Shown: piece after piece, positions 17,401 through 25,301 of the stretch | Numbering within the stretch: position 1 is the stretch's first letter | How the letters are laid out: each line of letters starts with the position of its first letter | Origin: Luteolibacter yonseiensis | GTDB taxonomy: Bacteria; Verrucomicrobiota; Verrucomicrobiia; Verrucomicrobiales; Akkermansiaceae | NCBI RefSeq assembly: GCF_016595465.1 | Contig: NZ_JAENIK010000011.1 | Span: 1,302,001 to 1,366,000, forward strand | DNA: 64,000 nt | Reading direction: 5' to 3' | Program-made: the position numbers and the translations under genes | The notes under the pieces: generated by a model | What the model was told of the DNA's origin: nothing | Databases searched by the model: none | The model's input: the letters and a program-made list of their open reading frames with translations, nothing else

Positions 17401-18804
17401 ATGCGCATGCACGAGCCGGAGGTCGTTTCGGGACTCGTTTCCCGTCTCGGAAGAACCAGCGATCCGGCGGCCCGCAGCGGCATTCTCGGGGCGCTCGCCC
17501 GTCTCTATTTCCACGAAGGCGAATGGAAGGGGGATTCATGGGGCACCCGCCCGGATACCCGTGGCCCGTATTATCAGCCGGAACCGTGGAGCGAGACGCC
17601 GAAGATCGCCCAGGTGCTCAAGGCGGAGCTGGCGAAAGCATCTCCCGCGGAAGCGCCCGCCTTCGTCCGCGAGCTCCAGCGGAACCGCATCGAGTTCAAT
17701 GAATCGCTGGAACGCATCATGACGCTCGCGAAGTCGAACCCCACCATCCTTCCCGACCTGGTTTCCCAGCTTGCCAGCGTGGAGAATCTTCCCGCGTCCG
17801 CCACTCCTTACCTGATCGATGCCCTGAAGGCCGACCAGCCCGCCCGGACGGTTTCGCAAGCGGTGATCCTTCTCGCCAAAACCGACTCCAAGGAAGGTTG
17901 CATCGCCTCTCTCGGCGCGATTGGAAGGCTTCATGCCGCTAAGGACGCGGACAAGCCGCGCGATCTCGCGAAGGCCGCGTTCCTGTCCTCACAGAAACTG
18001 GAAAACCATCATCAGCTGCTGGAAGATCAGGCGGAGAAGCTCGACGGAGACGTGTCTCTCTGGGCCGACGCCGCTCTGATCAGCCTCAGCGAGCGCAAGG
18101 ATGGTAGCCCGGAGGCCCGCGAACTCTCGAAAAAAGCGCTCGACCACGGGTGGGAAAGTGCGAAACGCCGCGTGCAGATCCTGAAAGCCGTCCAGGCGAC
18201 AGGCTCCCACCGCTACGACGACAAGGTGCGTGAGGAAATGGAAAGCAAGGACGCCGCCATCGCCGCCGCCGCGAAAGCCGCAGGCGAGACCCTCAAGCTG
18301 GAGAAGAAAGGCGAGGACAAGACCCCGCTCGTCAGCACCATGGACAACGCCGCTGCCATCGCCCAGGTGATGAAGACCAAGGGTAGCGTCGAGCTCGGCA
18401 AGCAGATCTTCAGCCGCCAGAGCTGCACCACCTGCCACGCCGCCAGTTTGGAGGAAGTGCAGAAGGGGCCGTTCCTCGGCACCATCGCCCAGACCTACAC
18501 CCGGGACGTGCTCGCGGAGAACATCATGGACCCCGGCAAGACCATCGCCCAGGGATTCGCTACGGAAATGTTCACGCTCAAGGACGGCTCGGCGGTGATG
18601 GGATTCATCACGCTGGAAAGCGCGGAGCAGGTGAAGGCGCGCGACATCTCGGGCAAGGAATACGTCTGGAAGGTTTCGGAGATCGCCAAGCGTGACAAGC
18701 TGCCGAACTCCTTGATGCCGCCCGGTCTTGTCAGCGGCCTGACCATCCGCGAGTTCGCCAGCCTGCTGGATTACCTCGAATCGCTTTCGAAGAAGCAGCC
18801 GTAA
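14422..18804 (+). CDS. ThuA / F5-8C / PVC haem-binding / HEAT / cytochrome c fusion protein
   Basis: A 1460-residue exported protein. Signal peptide MRSYILLILLGVVPASAA is followed by a ThuA-like domain (about residues 20-250, CGGCCHDYQKQ, HDECSADIKD, NLHCAMHSYR) and a discoidin/F5-8C-type domain (about 270-395). Next is a beta-propeller of the membrane-bound dehydrogenase / PVC haem-binding type (about 435-820, SAPNGDLYVASDGNGS, ILRLRDSDNDGRAD), a long HEAT-repeat array (about 840-1290) and a C-terminal c-type cytochrome domain with CTTCH at residues 1335-1339. It is a periplasmic or surface redox protein typical of Planctomycetes and Verrucomicrobia. It probably oxidises a sugar or glycan-derived substrate and passes electrons to the bound haem, which is inference. 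A longer frame overlaps the PL4 gene, so I chose the ATG of the signal peptide. Confidence 0.9.
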   Translation: MRSYILLILLGVVPASAAEAPLRALLVCGGCCHDYQKQAVILRDGIQARANVQVDVIRAEDSGTKPYFPMYENKDWAKGYNIIIHDECSADIKDLPYVQNILDAHKAGLPALNLHCAMHSYRTGKDIWFEFLGIQSSGHGWQKPISIDFTDSSHPITKGMKNWTTVDEELYNNVKVFDTAKPLALGSQIQGNGKTDTTVVAWTNDYHGTRVFNTTLGHNNQTVEDDRYLDLLVNGLLWSCDKLNSTYLKPYKGAPGKLEVISGKRPAVAQAVPQNATVVTASASSVQDDRIASLAVDGDGETRWCADGGSFPQWYQLDFEKAQKLSGVKIAWEDKGRTYQYQLEGSKDGKTWSMLADSSKNEAKGDTTATFTKTEVKAIRITATGSSEGGWASINEISLQGDGVAPLFSKSPVAADGKSYDDLKKRGNITPTISKLTSEQEAQILKDVSVADGFDVTLFSTPSEANYPVYVASAPNGDLYVASDGNGSLGTDPGRGRILRLRDSDNDGRADQVTEFVKNVDSPRGIVWDHDRLYVVHPPDVTCYIDTNGDGVSDKEETLIKGIAFGFDHRTADHTTNGLSLGIDGWLYIAGGDFGIKEAIGTDGRHVQHRAGGVLRFRPDGSGLEIFSTGTRNILGTPISPLLDLFSRDNTNDGGGWDVRFHHFTGLEDHGYPRMYMNFGDEIVKPLADYGGGSGCGSAYLSEPGIPEKWNNAPLTCDWGTGALWKHTVEPNGATFKETAKPEPLVKMTRPTDADVDGMSRIYQASWKGATFKWEGPEVGYIVRVSPKGYTPETLPDFEKASDAELVKLLESPSQVRTLEAQRALLRRPGNAAMRDALLGLAGNAGKPLPARVAALYALTQRAVKADSAASVIKSVAPLATDPALQRFVLRALGDAGLDAATAGKTTAPAAIFTEGLKSNDPRTRLEAIIGATRQNMLVLAPQITSQLGDPDPVVAHTAFRALGRLKAADACFRVVDTLQSTPAQRTGALRALMRMHEPEVVSGLVSRLGRTSDPAARSGILGALARLYFHEGEWKGDSWGTRPDTRGPYYQPEPWSETPKIAQVLKAELAKASPAEAPAFVRELQRNRIEFNESLERIMTLAKSNPTILPDLVSQLASVENLPASATPYLIDALKADQPARTVSQAVILLAKTDSKEGCIASLGAIGRLHAAKDADKPRDLAKAAFLSSQKLENHHQLLEDQAEKLDGDVSLWADAALISLSERKDGSPEARELSKKALDHGWESAKRRVQILKAVQATGSHRYDDKVREEMESKDAAIAAAAKAAGETLKLEKKGEDKTPLVSTMDNAAAIAQVMKTKGSVELGKQIFSRQSCTTCHAASLEEVQKGPFLGTIAQTYTRDVLAENIMDPGKTIAQGFATEMFTLKDGSAVMGFITLESAEQVKARDISGKEYVWKVSEIAKRDKLPNSLMPPGLVSGLTIREFASLLDYLESLSKKQP

Positions 18805-18831
18805 GGAGCCGGTTTCAAACTTGTCACGATG

Positions 18832-18863
18832 ACCCGTCACCGCGAGGTGGCGGGTTGTTTTTT
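18832..18863 (+). terminator. Rho-independent terminator
   Basis: A 10-bp stem, ACCCGTCACC / GGTGGCGGGT with one G-U pair, closes a GCGA tetraloop and is followed by TGTTTTTT. It lies 28 bases after the stop of the 1460-residue gene. Confidence 0.88.
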
Positions 18864-18943
18864 GCCGTGACCTGGCGCCGGATCTTGAAAATGTTCTCCC
18901 TTGCTGACGACTGCTTGCCGGGAAATAGTCAGACGCTTTTCAC

Positions 18944-19414
18944 ATGATCCCCACGCCCAGCCAAATTTTCGCCAGCTTCGAGCGGGGCGAGATCGAACGC
19001 GATGAAATGCACGCGTTGATGGCGCTCCATGCCCGCGAGATCATCAAGGAAATGGAGGAGGATTACCAGAATCCGGCCTCGGCGCTCATTGAGGCGCTTT
19101 TGGCGAGGCGTTCCATGGGCCAGTTGGTCCGCAGGCACAGTGGCCGCCTGCTGCGCGAGATACTGACCGCGCTGGCGGACGTGACGGATTTCGCGCCCGC
19201 CCGTTATTTATGGAATGCCGCCCATCCGGACGTGCCTCTGCACTGTTTCCTGCGGATGAGGCGTGAGCCGGTTCTCCGGATTTCCTCGATCAAATCCAAG
19301 GGCGATGAAACCGAGGTGGAGGTGGAATACGGGAGCTCCGGAAGAGGAAAAGCACAGAAGCGGACTTTCCGTCTGAAGCGCGATGAGCTCTTCAAGCTGC
19401 GGGTGATCGTCTGA
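18944..19414 (+). CDS. Conserved hypothetical protein, 156 residues
   Basis: A soluble protein with an alpha-helical N-terminal two thirds (SFERGEIERDEMHALMALHAREIIKEMEEDY) and a C-terminal beta-rich, basic segment (RREPVLRISSIKSKGDETEVEVEYGS...RTFRLKRDELFKLRVIV). There is no signal peptide or membrane segment. It has its own transcription unit, placed between a terminator and a convergent MATE gene. I do not recognise the family; the mixed helical and basic C-terminal character would fit a regulatory or nucleic-acid-associated role, but nothing shows it. Confidence 0.75.
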   Translation: MIPTPSQIFASFERGEIERDEMHALMALHAREIIKEMEEDYQNPASALIEALLARRSMGQLVRRHSGRLLREILTALADVTDFAPARYLWNAAHPDVPLHCFLRMRREPVLRISSIKSKGDETEVEVEYGSSGRGKAQKRTFRLKRDELFKLRVIV

Positions 19415-19438
19415 GACTCCGCAGGACATGGAAATGTC

Positions 19439-20776
19439 TCAGCCGACGGAGGATGGAGGCCGGGTGCATTTCCACAGCCGGGGACCCAGTGTGATCATGG
19501 CGACGAACAATCCCGCCGCCAGTCCCCACCAGACACCGATGGCACCGAGCTTGAGACCGAACGCCAGGCCCGCACCCACCGGCAGGCCGACCAGCCAATA
19601 GGATGCGAAACCCATCAGCGCGGGCATCCGCGCGTCCCGCATGCCACGCAGCATCGCGGCGGACGCCACCTGGAGGCTGTCGAACAGCTGGAAGAAACCC
19701 ACGATCATCAGCAGCGAACCCGCGAGCGAAATGACCTCCGGCGCATCGATGAAAAGTGAGGCGACCCATTTTCCGAACATGAACAGCAGGAGCGCCGCGA
19801 TCACCGAATAGCCCGCGCCCAACCACCAGCCTGATACCGCGATGGGGCGCAGCCGCTGCGTCTCGCCCGCGCCGTCCGCCTCGCCGATGCGGACGGTGAG
19901 AGCCATGGAAAGTCCGAGCGGAATCATGAATGCCGTCGCCGCCATGGTGATCGCGATCTGGTGCGCGGCCATCGCCGTCGGGCCGAAGCGGCCCATGATG
20001 AGTCCCGCCAGCGAGAATGCGGAGACCTCGCAGAGCATCTGGAAGCTCGCAGGCAGGCCGATGGACAGGAGTCGGCCGAGATCCGCGAACCGCGGCATCC
20101 TGAACCAGCGGTAGGGCACCCACTCGCGCAGTCCCTTGGCGTTCGTCAGCCAGAAAATCATCGCCACCAGAATGGCGACCCGTGAGATCAGGGTTGCCCA
20201 GGCCGCGCCCTCGAATCCCAGCACCGGGCAGCCGAGGTTTCCGTTGATCATCACCCAGTTCAGGACGACGTTCAGCGCCACACCGCCGAGGAAGATCCAG
20301 AAGGGCGGCCATGGGCGGTTCAGCGCGTCCGCATGGTTTTTCAGTGCGATCGATGCCAGTCCGGGAATCACCGAAGCCATCAGGATTCGGAAAAACCCCT
20401 GCGCCCGCCCGGCGACATCCTCCGGTTGCCCGAAGGAATGGAGGTTCAGGGACACGATCCATGCGAGGCCGAACAACAGAATCCCCAATGCCACCGCCAG
20501 ATAGAGCCCATGCCGGCAGCTCCCCCGGACTCCCGCCGCGTCATCCGCGCCCCGGGAGTTGGAGGTGAAAACGGAGACCCCTGTCAGCAGCCCGATGCCG
20601 AACACGAAGGGGATGTGGAAAAGCGAGTTGGCGAAAGTCAGCGCCGCGAGGTCGTTCACGCCCAGGTGTCCGACCATCAGGGTATCCACCACACCCATCA
20701 GCATCTGGCTGAGCTGACCGATCATCAGCGGCACTGCCAGACGGAGGGTGAGACGGGATTCGTGAAGCAGATTCAT
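19439..20776 (-). CDS. MATE-family multidrug/Na+ (or H+) antiporter
   Basis: A 445-residue integral membrane protein with about 12 hydrophobic segments in two homologous halves. The N-terminal MATE signature is LAVPLMIGQLSQMLMGVVDTLMVGHLG, with the PEDVAGRAQGFFRI, GLPASFQMLCEVSAF and MLRGMRDARMPALMGFASYWLVGLPVG motifs of the NorM/MdtK group. It is expected to export cationic drugs or metabolites in exchange for Na+ or H+. A longer frame starts at 20851, but the extra 25 residues are hydrophilic shadow sequence and the ATG at 20776 gives a normal NorM N terminus. Monocistronic and convergent with the 156-residue gene. Confidence 0.93.
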   Translation of the reverse strand: MNLLHESRLTLRLAVPLMIGQLSQMLMGVVDTLMVGHLGVNDLAALTFANSLFHIPFVFGIGLLTGVSVFTSNSRGADDAAGVRGSCRHGLYLAVALGILLFGLAWIVSLNLHSFGQPEDVAGRAQGFFRILMASVIPGLASIALKNHADALNRPWPPFWIFLGGVALNVVLNWVMINGNLGCPVLGFEGAAWATLISRVAILVAMIFWLTNAKGLREWVPYRWFRMPRFADLGRLLSIGLPASFQMLCEVSAFSLAGLIMGRFGPTAMAAHQIAITMAATAFMIPLGLSMALTVRIGEADGAGETQRLRPIAVSGWWLGAGYSVIAALLLFMFGKWVASLFIDAPEVISLAGSLLMIVGFFQLFDSLQVASAAMLRGMRDARMPALMGFASYWLVGLPVGAGLAFGLKLGAIGVWWGLAAGLFVAMITLGPRLWKCTRPPSSVG

Positions 20777-20924
20777 GCGCGGGCCGCTGTGTCGTTCCCG
20801 GCATCGGATTTGTCCATGAGATTCACGAATTGGAAGAAATGATGGATTCATGGAATTTTACGGTTGCCCTCGTTGCGTGAGTTGCTACACCTGCCGCGTC
20901 GCCGCTTGCGGGACACTTACCAAC

Positions 20925-20997
<73 letters not shown>

Positions 20998-21319
20998 CTT
21001 CTCAGCAGTCATCAACTTGTGATGGCGGCGGAGTAAATTTTAATTTTCCTGTCGAGGTTGCCAGGACACGTATTGTGGTCCTGGTTTTCGCAGCCACGTT
21101 ATCCCTATCATCGATCTCCTCCATTGGATCGGGGCGATTCAGGTGGTTGATGTCGCAGATGGTTGAAATTCAATATAAAAGGTGGATCAAAATCTTTTGT
21201 CGTTGGCGTTCTTTCTCCGCAATCTCGCCAGAGCGGAGGAAGGTTTTTTCCAGACTACGCTGAACCATGACTAATAGCAGGCAACGAATAGACGCCATCG
21301 TGTGGGATCGCATCAACCA
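20998..21319. other. Spacer after tRNA-Lys
   Basis: About 320 bases without a credible gene. It holds one hairpin with a short T-run (21061-21088), a likely tRNA terminator, and AT-richer DNA to the end of the convergent gene at 21320. I see no integrase, attachment-site duplication or other sign that the tRNA is an integration site. Confidence 0.5.
21061..21088 (+). terminator. Probable terminator of tRNA-Lys
   Basis: CCAGGACAC and GTGGTCCTGG form a stem of about nine pairs with one bulge around loop GTATT, followed by TTTT. It is 64 bases downstream of the tRNA. Confidence 0.6.
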
Positions 21320-22480
21320 TCATTGGTTGGGAGGTGAAGCGGCCCTCTCCAACATTTTCCGCAGATCCTTGTCGGCTTCGCGGAAGGCTTCGTTCAGGAC
21401 TCCATCATTTTGGACGTAGTCCTGGCGAAGGTAGGCTTGAGTGAGTTCGTAGCGTTTGGTGATGATCTGAAGATCTTCTGCGGTGGGTGCCCGGCGGTTG
21501 CTGAGTCCGTCTTCATTGAGATCCTCCACAAGATTCCGTTTCTGATCGGGTAGGAGCGCCGGGTCCAACAATGCGGTGTGGAATAAATCGAGGGCGGTCG
21601 CATCCACGCCGACGTAGGAAAGGGCCACGCGTGCGAGCGGCTCCTTGCTGCCGGGTTCGGCAAGGCGCGGATCCTGATAGGAGCGCACGGCGAGACCCAC
21701 GCTTTGTTTACCCATGGCTTGATGAAGATACCGGAGCGCGCTGCGATCCACCTGACCGTCGGGTTGGATCATCTGGCGTTGGGCTGTCGCGACATAAGAG
21801 GTATCGCCCAGGTTTCTCATCAGTTCGAAAAGAAGATTGCGGTCCGCGGGAACTCCGCTGACAAGCAGTCTGGTGGCGGCGGCAACGGATGCGTTCCGGT
21901 AGCTGCCGGGTGCCATTTGATCGAGCATCTCGGAGAGAAAGGCTATCTCCAGACCATTGCGGGTGATCTCAAGATTTTCCGAGAGCACTTTTTCCGCCTC
22001 CGTACCGCCGATCCGGGCCACGAGATCGAACAGTGCGAAACGCAGGCAGACGGGAACCAAGGCGTTCATCATCGGTTTTATGTCCCGGAACCGTTTGCCA
22101 CCTGCCGGAAGGTAGCTGACATCCGCACCGGAAGCGAGGAACTCACGGATGGCGGGCAAGGGCTTGGGGCCCATCCGGCTGAGTTGTTCCAGGAGAACCA
22201 ATACCGGACGGATGGTTTTCGCATCGTCCTCCTTGACGGACAGGCGCGCGAGTTGATTCAGCAGGGATTGGACGTTCTCTTGCGGAGGTGCGGCAGACCG
22301 TGAACTTTTGGTGATTTCAGCGGGGATTGCGGGCATTGGTCGGGGGGCTGCGGAGTTGATTCGCAGGTATCCGGCGCGTTCCGGGACGGGTGGAATGTCG
22401 CCGATGCTGGCCCGCCCGGCAATGAAGGCCACTGCTCCCAAAACGACAGCTCCCGTGGGGATGAGAATGTTTTTTTTCAT
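21320..22480 (-). CDS. Membrane-anchored protein of unknown function
   Basis: A 386-residue protein. N-terminal anchor or uncleaved signal MKKNILIPTGAVVLGAVAFIAGR (residues 1-23) is followed by a Pro-rich linker (about 28-70) and an all-helical domain (about 70-386) with repeat-like helices (LLEQLSRMGPKPLPAIREFLASG, LVARIGGTEAEKVLSENLEITRNG). The helical pattern suggests a solenoid protein acting in the periplasm. It starts 63 bp after the histidine kinase on the same strand and may be the last gene of that operon. Confidence 0.75.
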   Translation of the reverse strand: MKKNILIPTGAVVLGAVAFIAGRASIGDIPPVPERAGYLRINSAAPRPMPAIPAEITKSSRSAAPPQENVQSLLNQLARLSVKEDDAKTIRPVLVLLEQLSRMGPKPLPAIREFLASGADVSYLPAGGKRFRDIKPMMNALVPVCLRFALFDLVARIGGTEAEKVLSENLEITRNGLEIAFLSEMLDQMAPGSYRNASVAAATRLLVSGVPADRNLLFELMRNLGDTSYVATAQRQMIQPDGQVDRSALRYLHQAMGKQSVGLAVRSYQDPRLAEPGSKEPLARVALSYVGVDATALDLFHTALLDPALLPDQKRNLVEDLNEDGLSNRRAPTAEDLQIITKRYELTQAYLRQDYVQNDGVLNEAFREADKDLRKMLERAASPPNQ

Positions 22481-22543
22481 GGTGGGAAAGATGGCCAGTT
22501 TTGCTCACGGAGCATGACCGCAGCGTGATCTATTTCGAAAATT

Positions 22544-23956
22544 TCATTTTTCCATACTCTTCAGTGTGACGGTCAGACGGAATGGGCCATCAAGTCCGGC
22601 ACCCAGGTCCAGACCCAGTGCCTGGGCGTAGCCGCGAGCCAGAGCGAGTCCGAGACCGGCGTGTTCGTCATCCGAGCGTGAAGCCTCTTTTCGCCAGAAC
22701 CGATCAAACATGTTCTCCACATCCTTGGAGTCGAGATCCTGCACGGTATTGCTCACGGTCAGGCGGAACGGGCTGGAAGCCGGACTTCCCGCGACATCCA
22801 CTTCTCCGTCCGCGGGAGTGTAGTCCACCGCGTTGGAGAACAGGTTCGAGAGAATTTCACGCAGCAGCGCGGGATCGCTTTCGATTGTCTGGTCGGACGG
22901 GAGATTGAAAGTCACACGCAGTCCTTTGGCATCGGCTTGATTGGCAAAAGGCCGCCATGCCGTGAGGACTGCGGATTGGATGGGCACCTTTTCCCGCACC
23001 ATACCCGAGTGGCCGCCTTCGGCACGGGCCAAGGCAAGCAGGCGGGTGACGAGATGCTCCATCCGAAGGGCGATGGCGAGAGTGTCGGCGTCGGCTCCGG
23101 CGGCGCGTGTGTCAGGCCATTTGAGCGAGAGTTCCGCTTGGCTGCGCAATTCGGCAAGCGGCGTGCGCAACTCATGGGCGAGATCCGCGCTGAACCGACG
23201 TTCACGTTCGAACGATGCTCCGATGCGGATCAGCAGGTCGTTCAGGCAGCGGGCGATGGGCGCGATTTCGGAGGGGGTTCCCGTTTCAGGAAGACGAGTG
23301 GAAAGTGAATCCGTGTTGATGCCCGACACGCGGCTGGCGAACTCATCAAGGGGGAGCATGCCACGGCGTAGAACCCGTGGGACGATGATCCACGCACTTG
23401 CCAGCAGCACCGTGGTTCCCATGCCCAGGGCGGCGAGCATCATGTGCAGGGTTGTGTCCAGTGAGTGTCGTGAGGACGCCACAACGATGGTGGCCGCGAC
23501 AGGTTTCCGGCGGCGCTTTTCGTCACCATCGTTGTCGTCGTCGTCTTCCCTGTCGGGCGTGAAGGCGAATGAAACGGCCCGCCCATCAATATCCCCTGGG
23601 AGTTCGATGTTTTGGAAAACGGGTGAATCGGTGGAGTTTTCCGGTCTCGGCAATGAGACGAAGGCTGGAAAGCGGGCCACGCTTTTTCCATCAAGCAGCC
23701 GGAGTTGGAAAAAGTCCTCCGATCCGGACTCGGTGAATCCCAGCGAACGGACGTCGTCGAGCTCAAGACGGGGTTTGCCTCCGCGCCCCTGCTGCGTGAG
23801 CGCGGAGATCGCCCGGGCCTTGCCAAGCAACGCTTCGTCAAACTGATTCAGGACCGCCGCCCGCATGGTGAGGTAGGTTGCCGCGCCGCCGCATCCTGCG
23901 ATGACGAGCGTACCCGCCACAAGCTGTCGGGTGAGCTGGTGACGGATGGATTTCAT
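22544..23956 (-). CDS. Sensor histidine kinase with acidic sensor loop
   Basis: A 470-residue membrane kinase. It has TM1 at about residues 12-32, a periplasmic sensor (33-170), TM2 at about 171-193, HAMP (about 194-245), H-box FSADLAHELRTPLAEL with phospho-acceptor His261, N-box LREILSNLFSNAVDYTP, FDRFWRKE and G-box HAGLGLALARG. The sensor contains a strongly acidic run at residues 135-146 (DREDDDDNDGDE) followed by KRRRK, just before TM2. Acidic patches in PhoQ-type sensors bind divalent cations and cationic peptides, so a similar signal is a reasonable inference. Its start overlaps the stop of the response-regulator gene by 4 bases (ATGA), indicating translational coupling. Confidence 0.93.
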   Translation of the reverse strand: MKSIRHQLTRQLVAGTLVIAGCGGAATYLTMRAAVLNQFDEALLGKARAISALTQQGRGGKPRLELDDVRSLGFTESGSEDFFQLRLLDGKSVARFPAFVSLPRPENSTDSPVFQNIELPGDIDGRAVSFAFTPDREDDDDNDGDEKRRRKPVAATIVVASSRHSLDTTLHMMLAALGMGTTVLLASAWIIVPRVLRRGMLPLDEFASRVSGINTDSLSTRLPETGTPSEIAPIARCLNDLLIRIGASFERERRFSADLAHELRTPLAELRSQAELSLKWPDTRAAGADADTLAIALRMEHLVTRLLALARAEGGHSGMVREKVPIQSAVLTAWRPFANQADAKGLRVTFNLPSDQTIESDPALLREILSNLFSNAVDYTPADGEVDVAGSPASSPFRLTVSNTVQDLDSKDVENMFDRFWRKEASRSDDEHAGLGLALARGYAQALGLDLGAGLDGPFRLTVTLKSMEK

Positions 23957-24630
23957 GGTGAGACAGGGTTCATGACATACCCCTGGCCCCGCCGGGTGTG
24001 GATGATCGGCTCGGGGTTCGCCACATGAAGCTTGCGTCGAACGGCGCAGACCGCGGAATCGACAACATTGCTCATGAGCCCCGTATCCCCGTCGTAAATA
24101 TGGGATTCGATTTCCGTACGCGAAACCACCTGACCGGCGCGGCGCGCGAGATATTCGACCAGCGCGTATTCGCGTGCCTGCAGCATGATCACATGTCCCG
24201 CACGGCTCACGGTGCGGGCGGCGGTATCGATATGCATGTCGCCGATGATGATCTTGTTTTGCTTGCTATCGTAGGCCCTCCGGCAGAGGGCCTGCACGCG
24301 GGCGAGGAGTTCTTCCAGCGCGAAGGGTTTCACCAGATAATCGTCAGCCCCGGCATGCAGACCCCGCACGCGGTCCGCCACGGTGTCGCGTGCTGTCAGC
24401 AGGAGGACGTGAGTGTTGCGTCCCTGGTCGCGCAGTTGTTTCAACAGCCCAAGCCCATCCAGACCGGGGAGCATGATGTCGAGCACGATGACGTCATATT
24501 CGTTCGCCTCCGCGAGCCACAGACCTTCCTGACCGTTTCCGGTTACATCCACCGCAAAGCCGGCGCGGCGCAGGGCGGTGCCGACGGTCTGTTGCAACCG
24601 TTTCGAATCTTCGACAAAAAGCAAACGCAT
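23953..24630 (-). CDS. OmpR/PhoB-family response regulator
   Basis: A 225-residue two-domain regulator. The receiver (1-120) has the acidic pair E7-D8, phospho-acceptor Asp51 in VIVLDIMLPG, Thr in LLLTARD and Lys in YLVKPFALEEL. The C-terminal winged helix (about 128-225) has the recognition-helix region SNVVDSAVCAVRRKL and the wing TRRGQGYVMNP. It is closest in layout to the CusR/CopR/QseB group. Start ATG 24630 removes a shadow extension. It lies between an acidic PepSY-like gene upstream and its kinase downstream, with a divergent RND efflux operon as likely target. Confidence 0.93.
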   Translation of the reverse strand: MRLLFVEDSKRLQQTVGTALRRAGFAVDVTGNGQEGLWLAEANEYDVIVLDIMLPGLDGLGLLKQLRDQGRNTHVLLLTARDTVADRVRGLHAGADDYLVKPFALEELLARVQALCRRAYDSKQNKIIIGDMHIDTAARTVSRAGHVIMLQAREYALVEYLARRAGQVVSRTEIESHIYDGDTGLMSNVVDSAVCAVRRKLHVANPEPIIHTRRGQGYVMNPVSP

Positions 24631-24726
24631 GGGAGAGGGTGATGGATGATGCGACGAATGGTCCACCACCGGGTGGCTCGTGCCATGTTCCGGTCGTGGA
24701 ATTGGTGGCGTCAAGCGCGGTTGGAA

Positions 24727-25089
24727 TCACTCGCCGTCTTCTTCCTCTTCCTCCTCCTTGGCGCCCTTCTCATGCTCTTTTTCTTCCTTCTTGTCATCGT
24801 CCGCCTTGGTCTTGATCAGGCTGCCGTCCTCGGCGACGACGACTTCGAACTTCTTCCCGTCCTTCCGGGTGATCTCGGCTTCGTATTCGGTCTTGCCTTT
24901 TTCGGTCTCCTTTTCCACATCGCCGATGGTGGCGCTCTTGGCATCGGCTTCCGCCTGGATGGTTTTTTGAACCGCCGCGGGCAGGGAGGCGAAGGGGATC
25001 TTTTCATCCTTCTCCTCTTCGGCGAATGTGGTGCCTGCACCGAGAGCGAGCGCGATGACAAGGGTTCTGATGGTTTGTTTGTTTCTCAT
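24727..25089 (-). CDS. Small periplasmic PepSY-like protein with acidic tail
   Basis: A 120-residue exported protein. Signal peptide MRNKQTIRTLVIALALGAGTTFA is followed by one PepSY-like domain (about residues 30-92: LPAAVQKTIQAEAD, Y-E-A-E-ITRKDGKKFEVVVAEDGSLI). It ends in a very highly charged tail (DDDKKEEKEHEKGAKEEEEEEDGE). Small PepSY proteins next to two-component systems often act as periplasmic modulators; that role is inferred here. The acidic tail could bind metal ions or cationic peptides. It is 96 bp upstream of the response regulator on the same strand and divergent from the efflux operon. Confidence 0.8.
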   Translation of the reverse strand: MRNKQTIRTLVIALALGAGTTFAEEEKDEKIPFASLPAAVQKTIQAEADAKSATIGDVEKETEKGKTEYEAEITRKDGKKFEVVVAEDGSLIKTKADDDKKEEKEHEKGAKEEEEEEDGE

Positions 25090-25263
25090 GATTTGTTAAT
25101 GATTGTTGTTTGTTTGATTGTCGTCGCAGCCGGGTGAGTTCCGAACGGCGATAGTGGTGACTGTAAGCGTCCAAGATGAGGACAGGATTATCGATCGGAA
25201 TAAAATGAATGCGGATGGAGATGCCCGCATGGTTGTCGATTTAACTCGAAATTTGTAGGCTGT

Positions 25264-25280
25264 TCTCATGGGTTTCTCAT
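25264..25280 (+). promoter_or_regulatory. Candidate response-regulator box upstream of RND operon
   Basis: TCTCAT-GGGTT-TCTCAT: two identical hexamers with an 11-bp period, the tandem-half-site architecture of OmpR/PhoB-family regulators. It ends 21 bases before the GTG start of the outer-membrane channel gene. A weaker, similar tandem (ATGAGG-N5-ATTATC, 25176-25192) lies in the opposite direction before the PepSY/response-regulator operon. Confidence 0.6.
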
Positions 25281-25301
25281 GGTGGTTTCGCTAATCATCG
25301 C

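Noticed and set aside
24680..25137. Plus-strand frames rich in Phe/Leu (96 and 163 codons) opposite the PepSY-like gene
   Set aside because: They are hydrophobic only because they are the complement of Glu/Lys codons of the acidic tail. The minus-strand frame has a clean signal peptide and PepSY-like domain.
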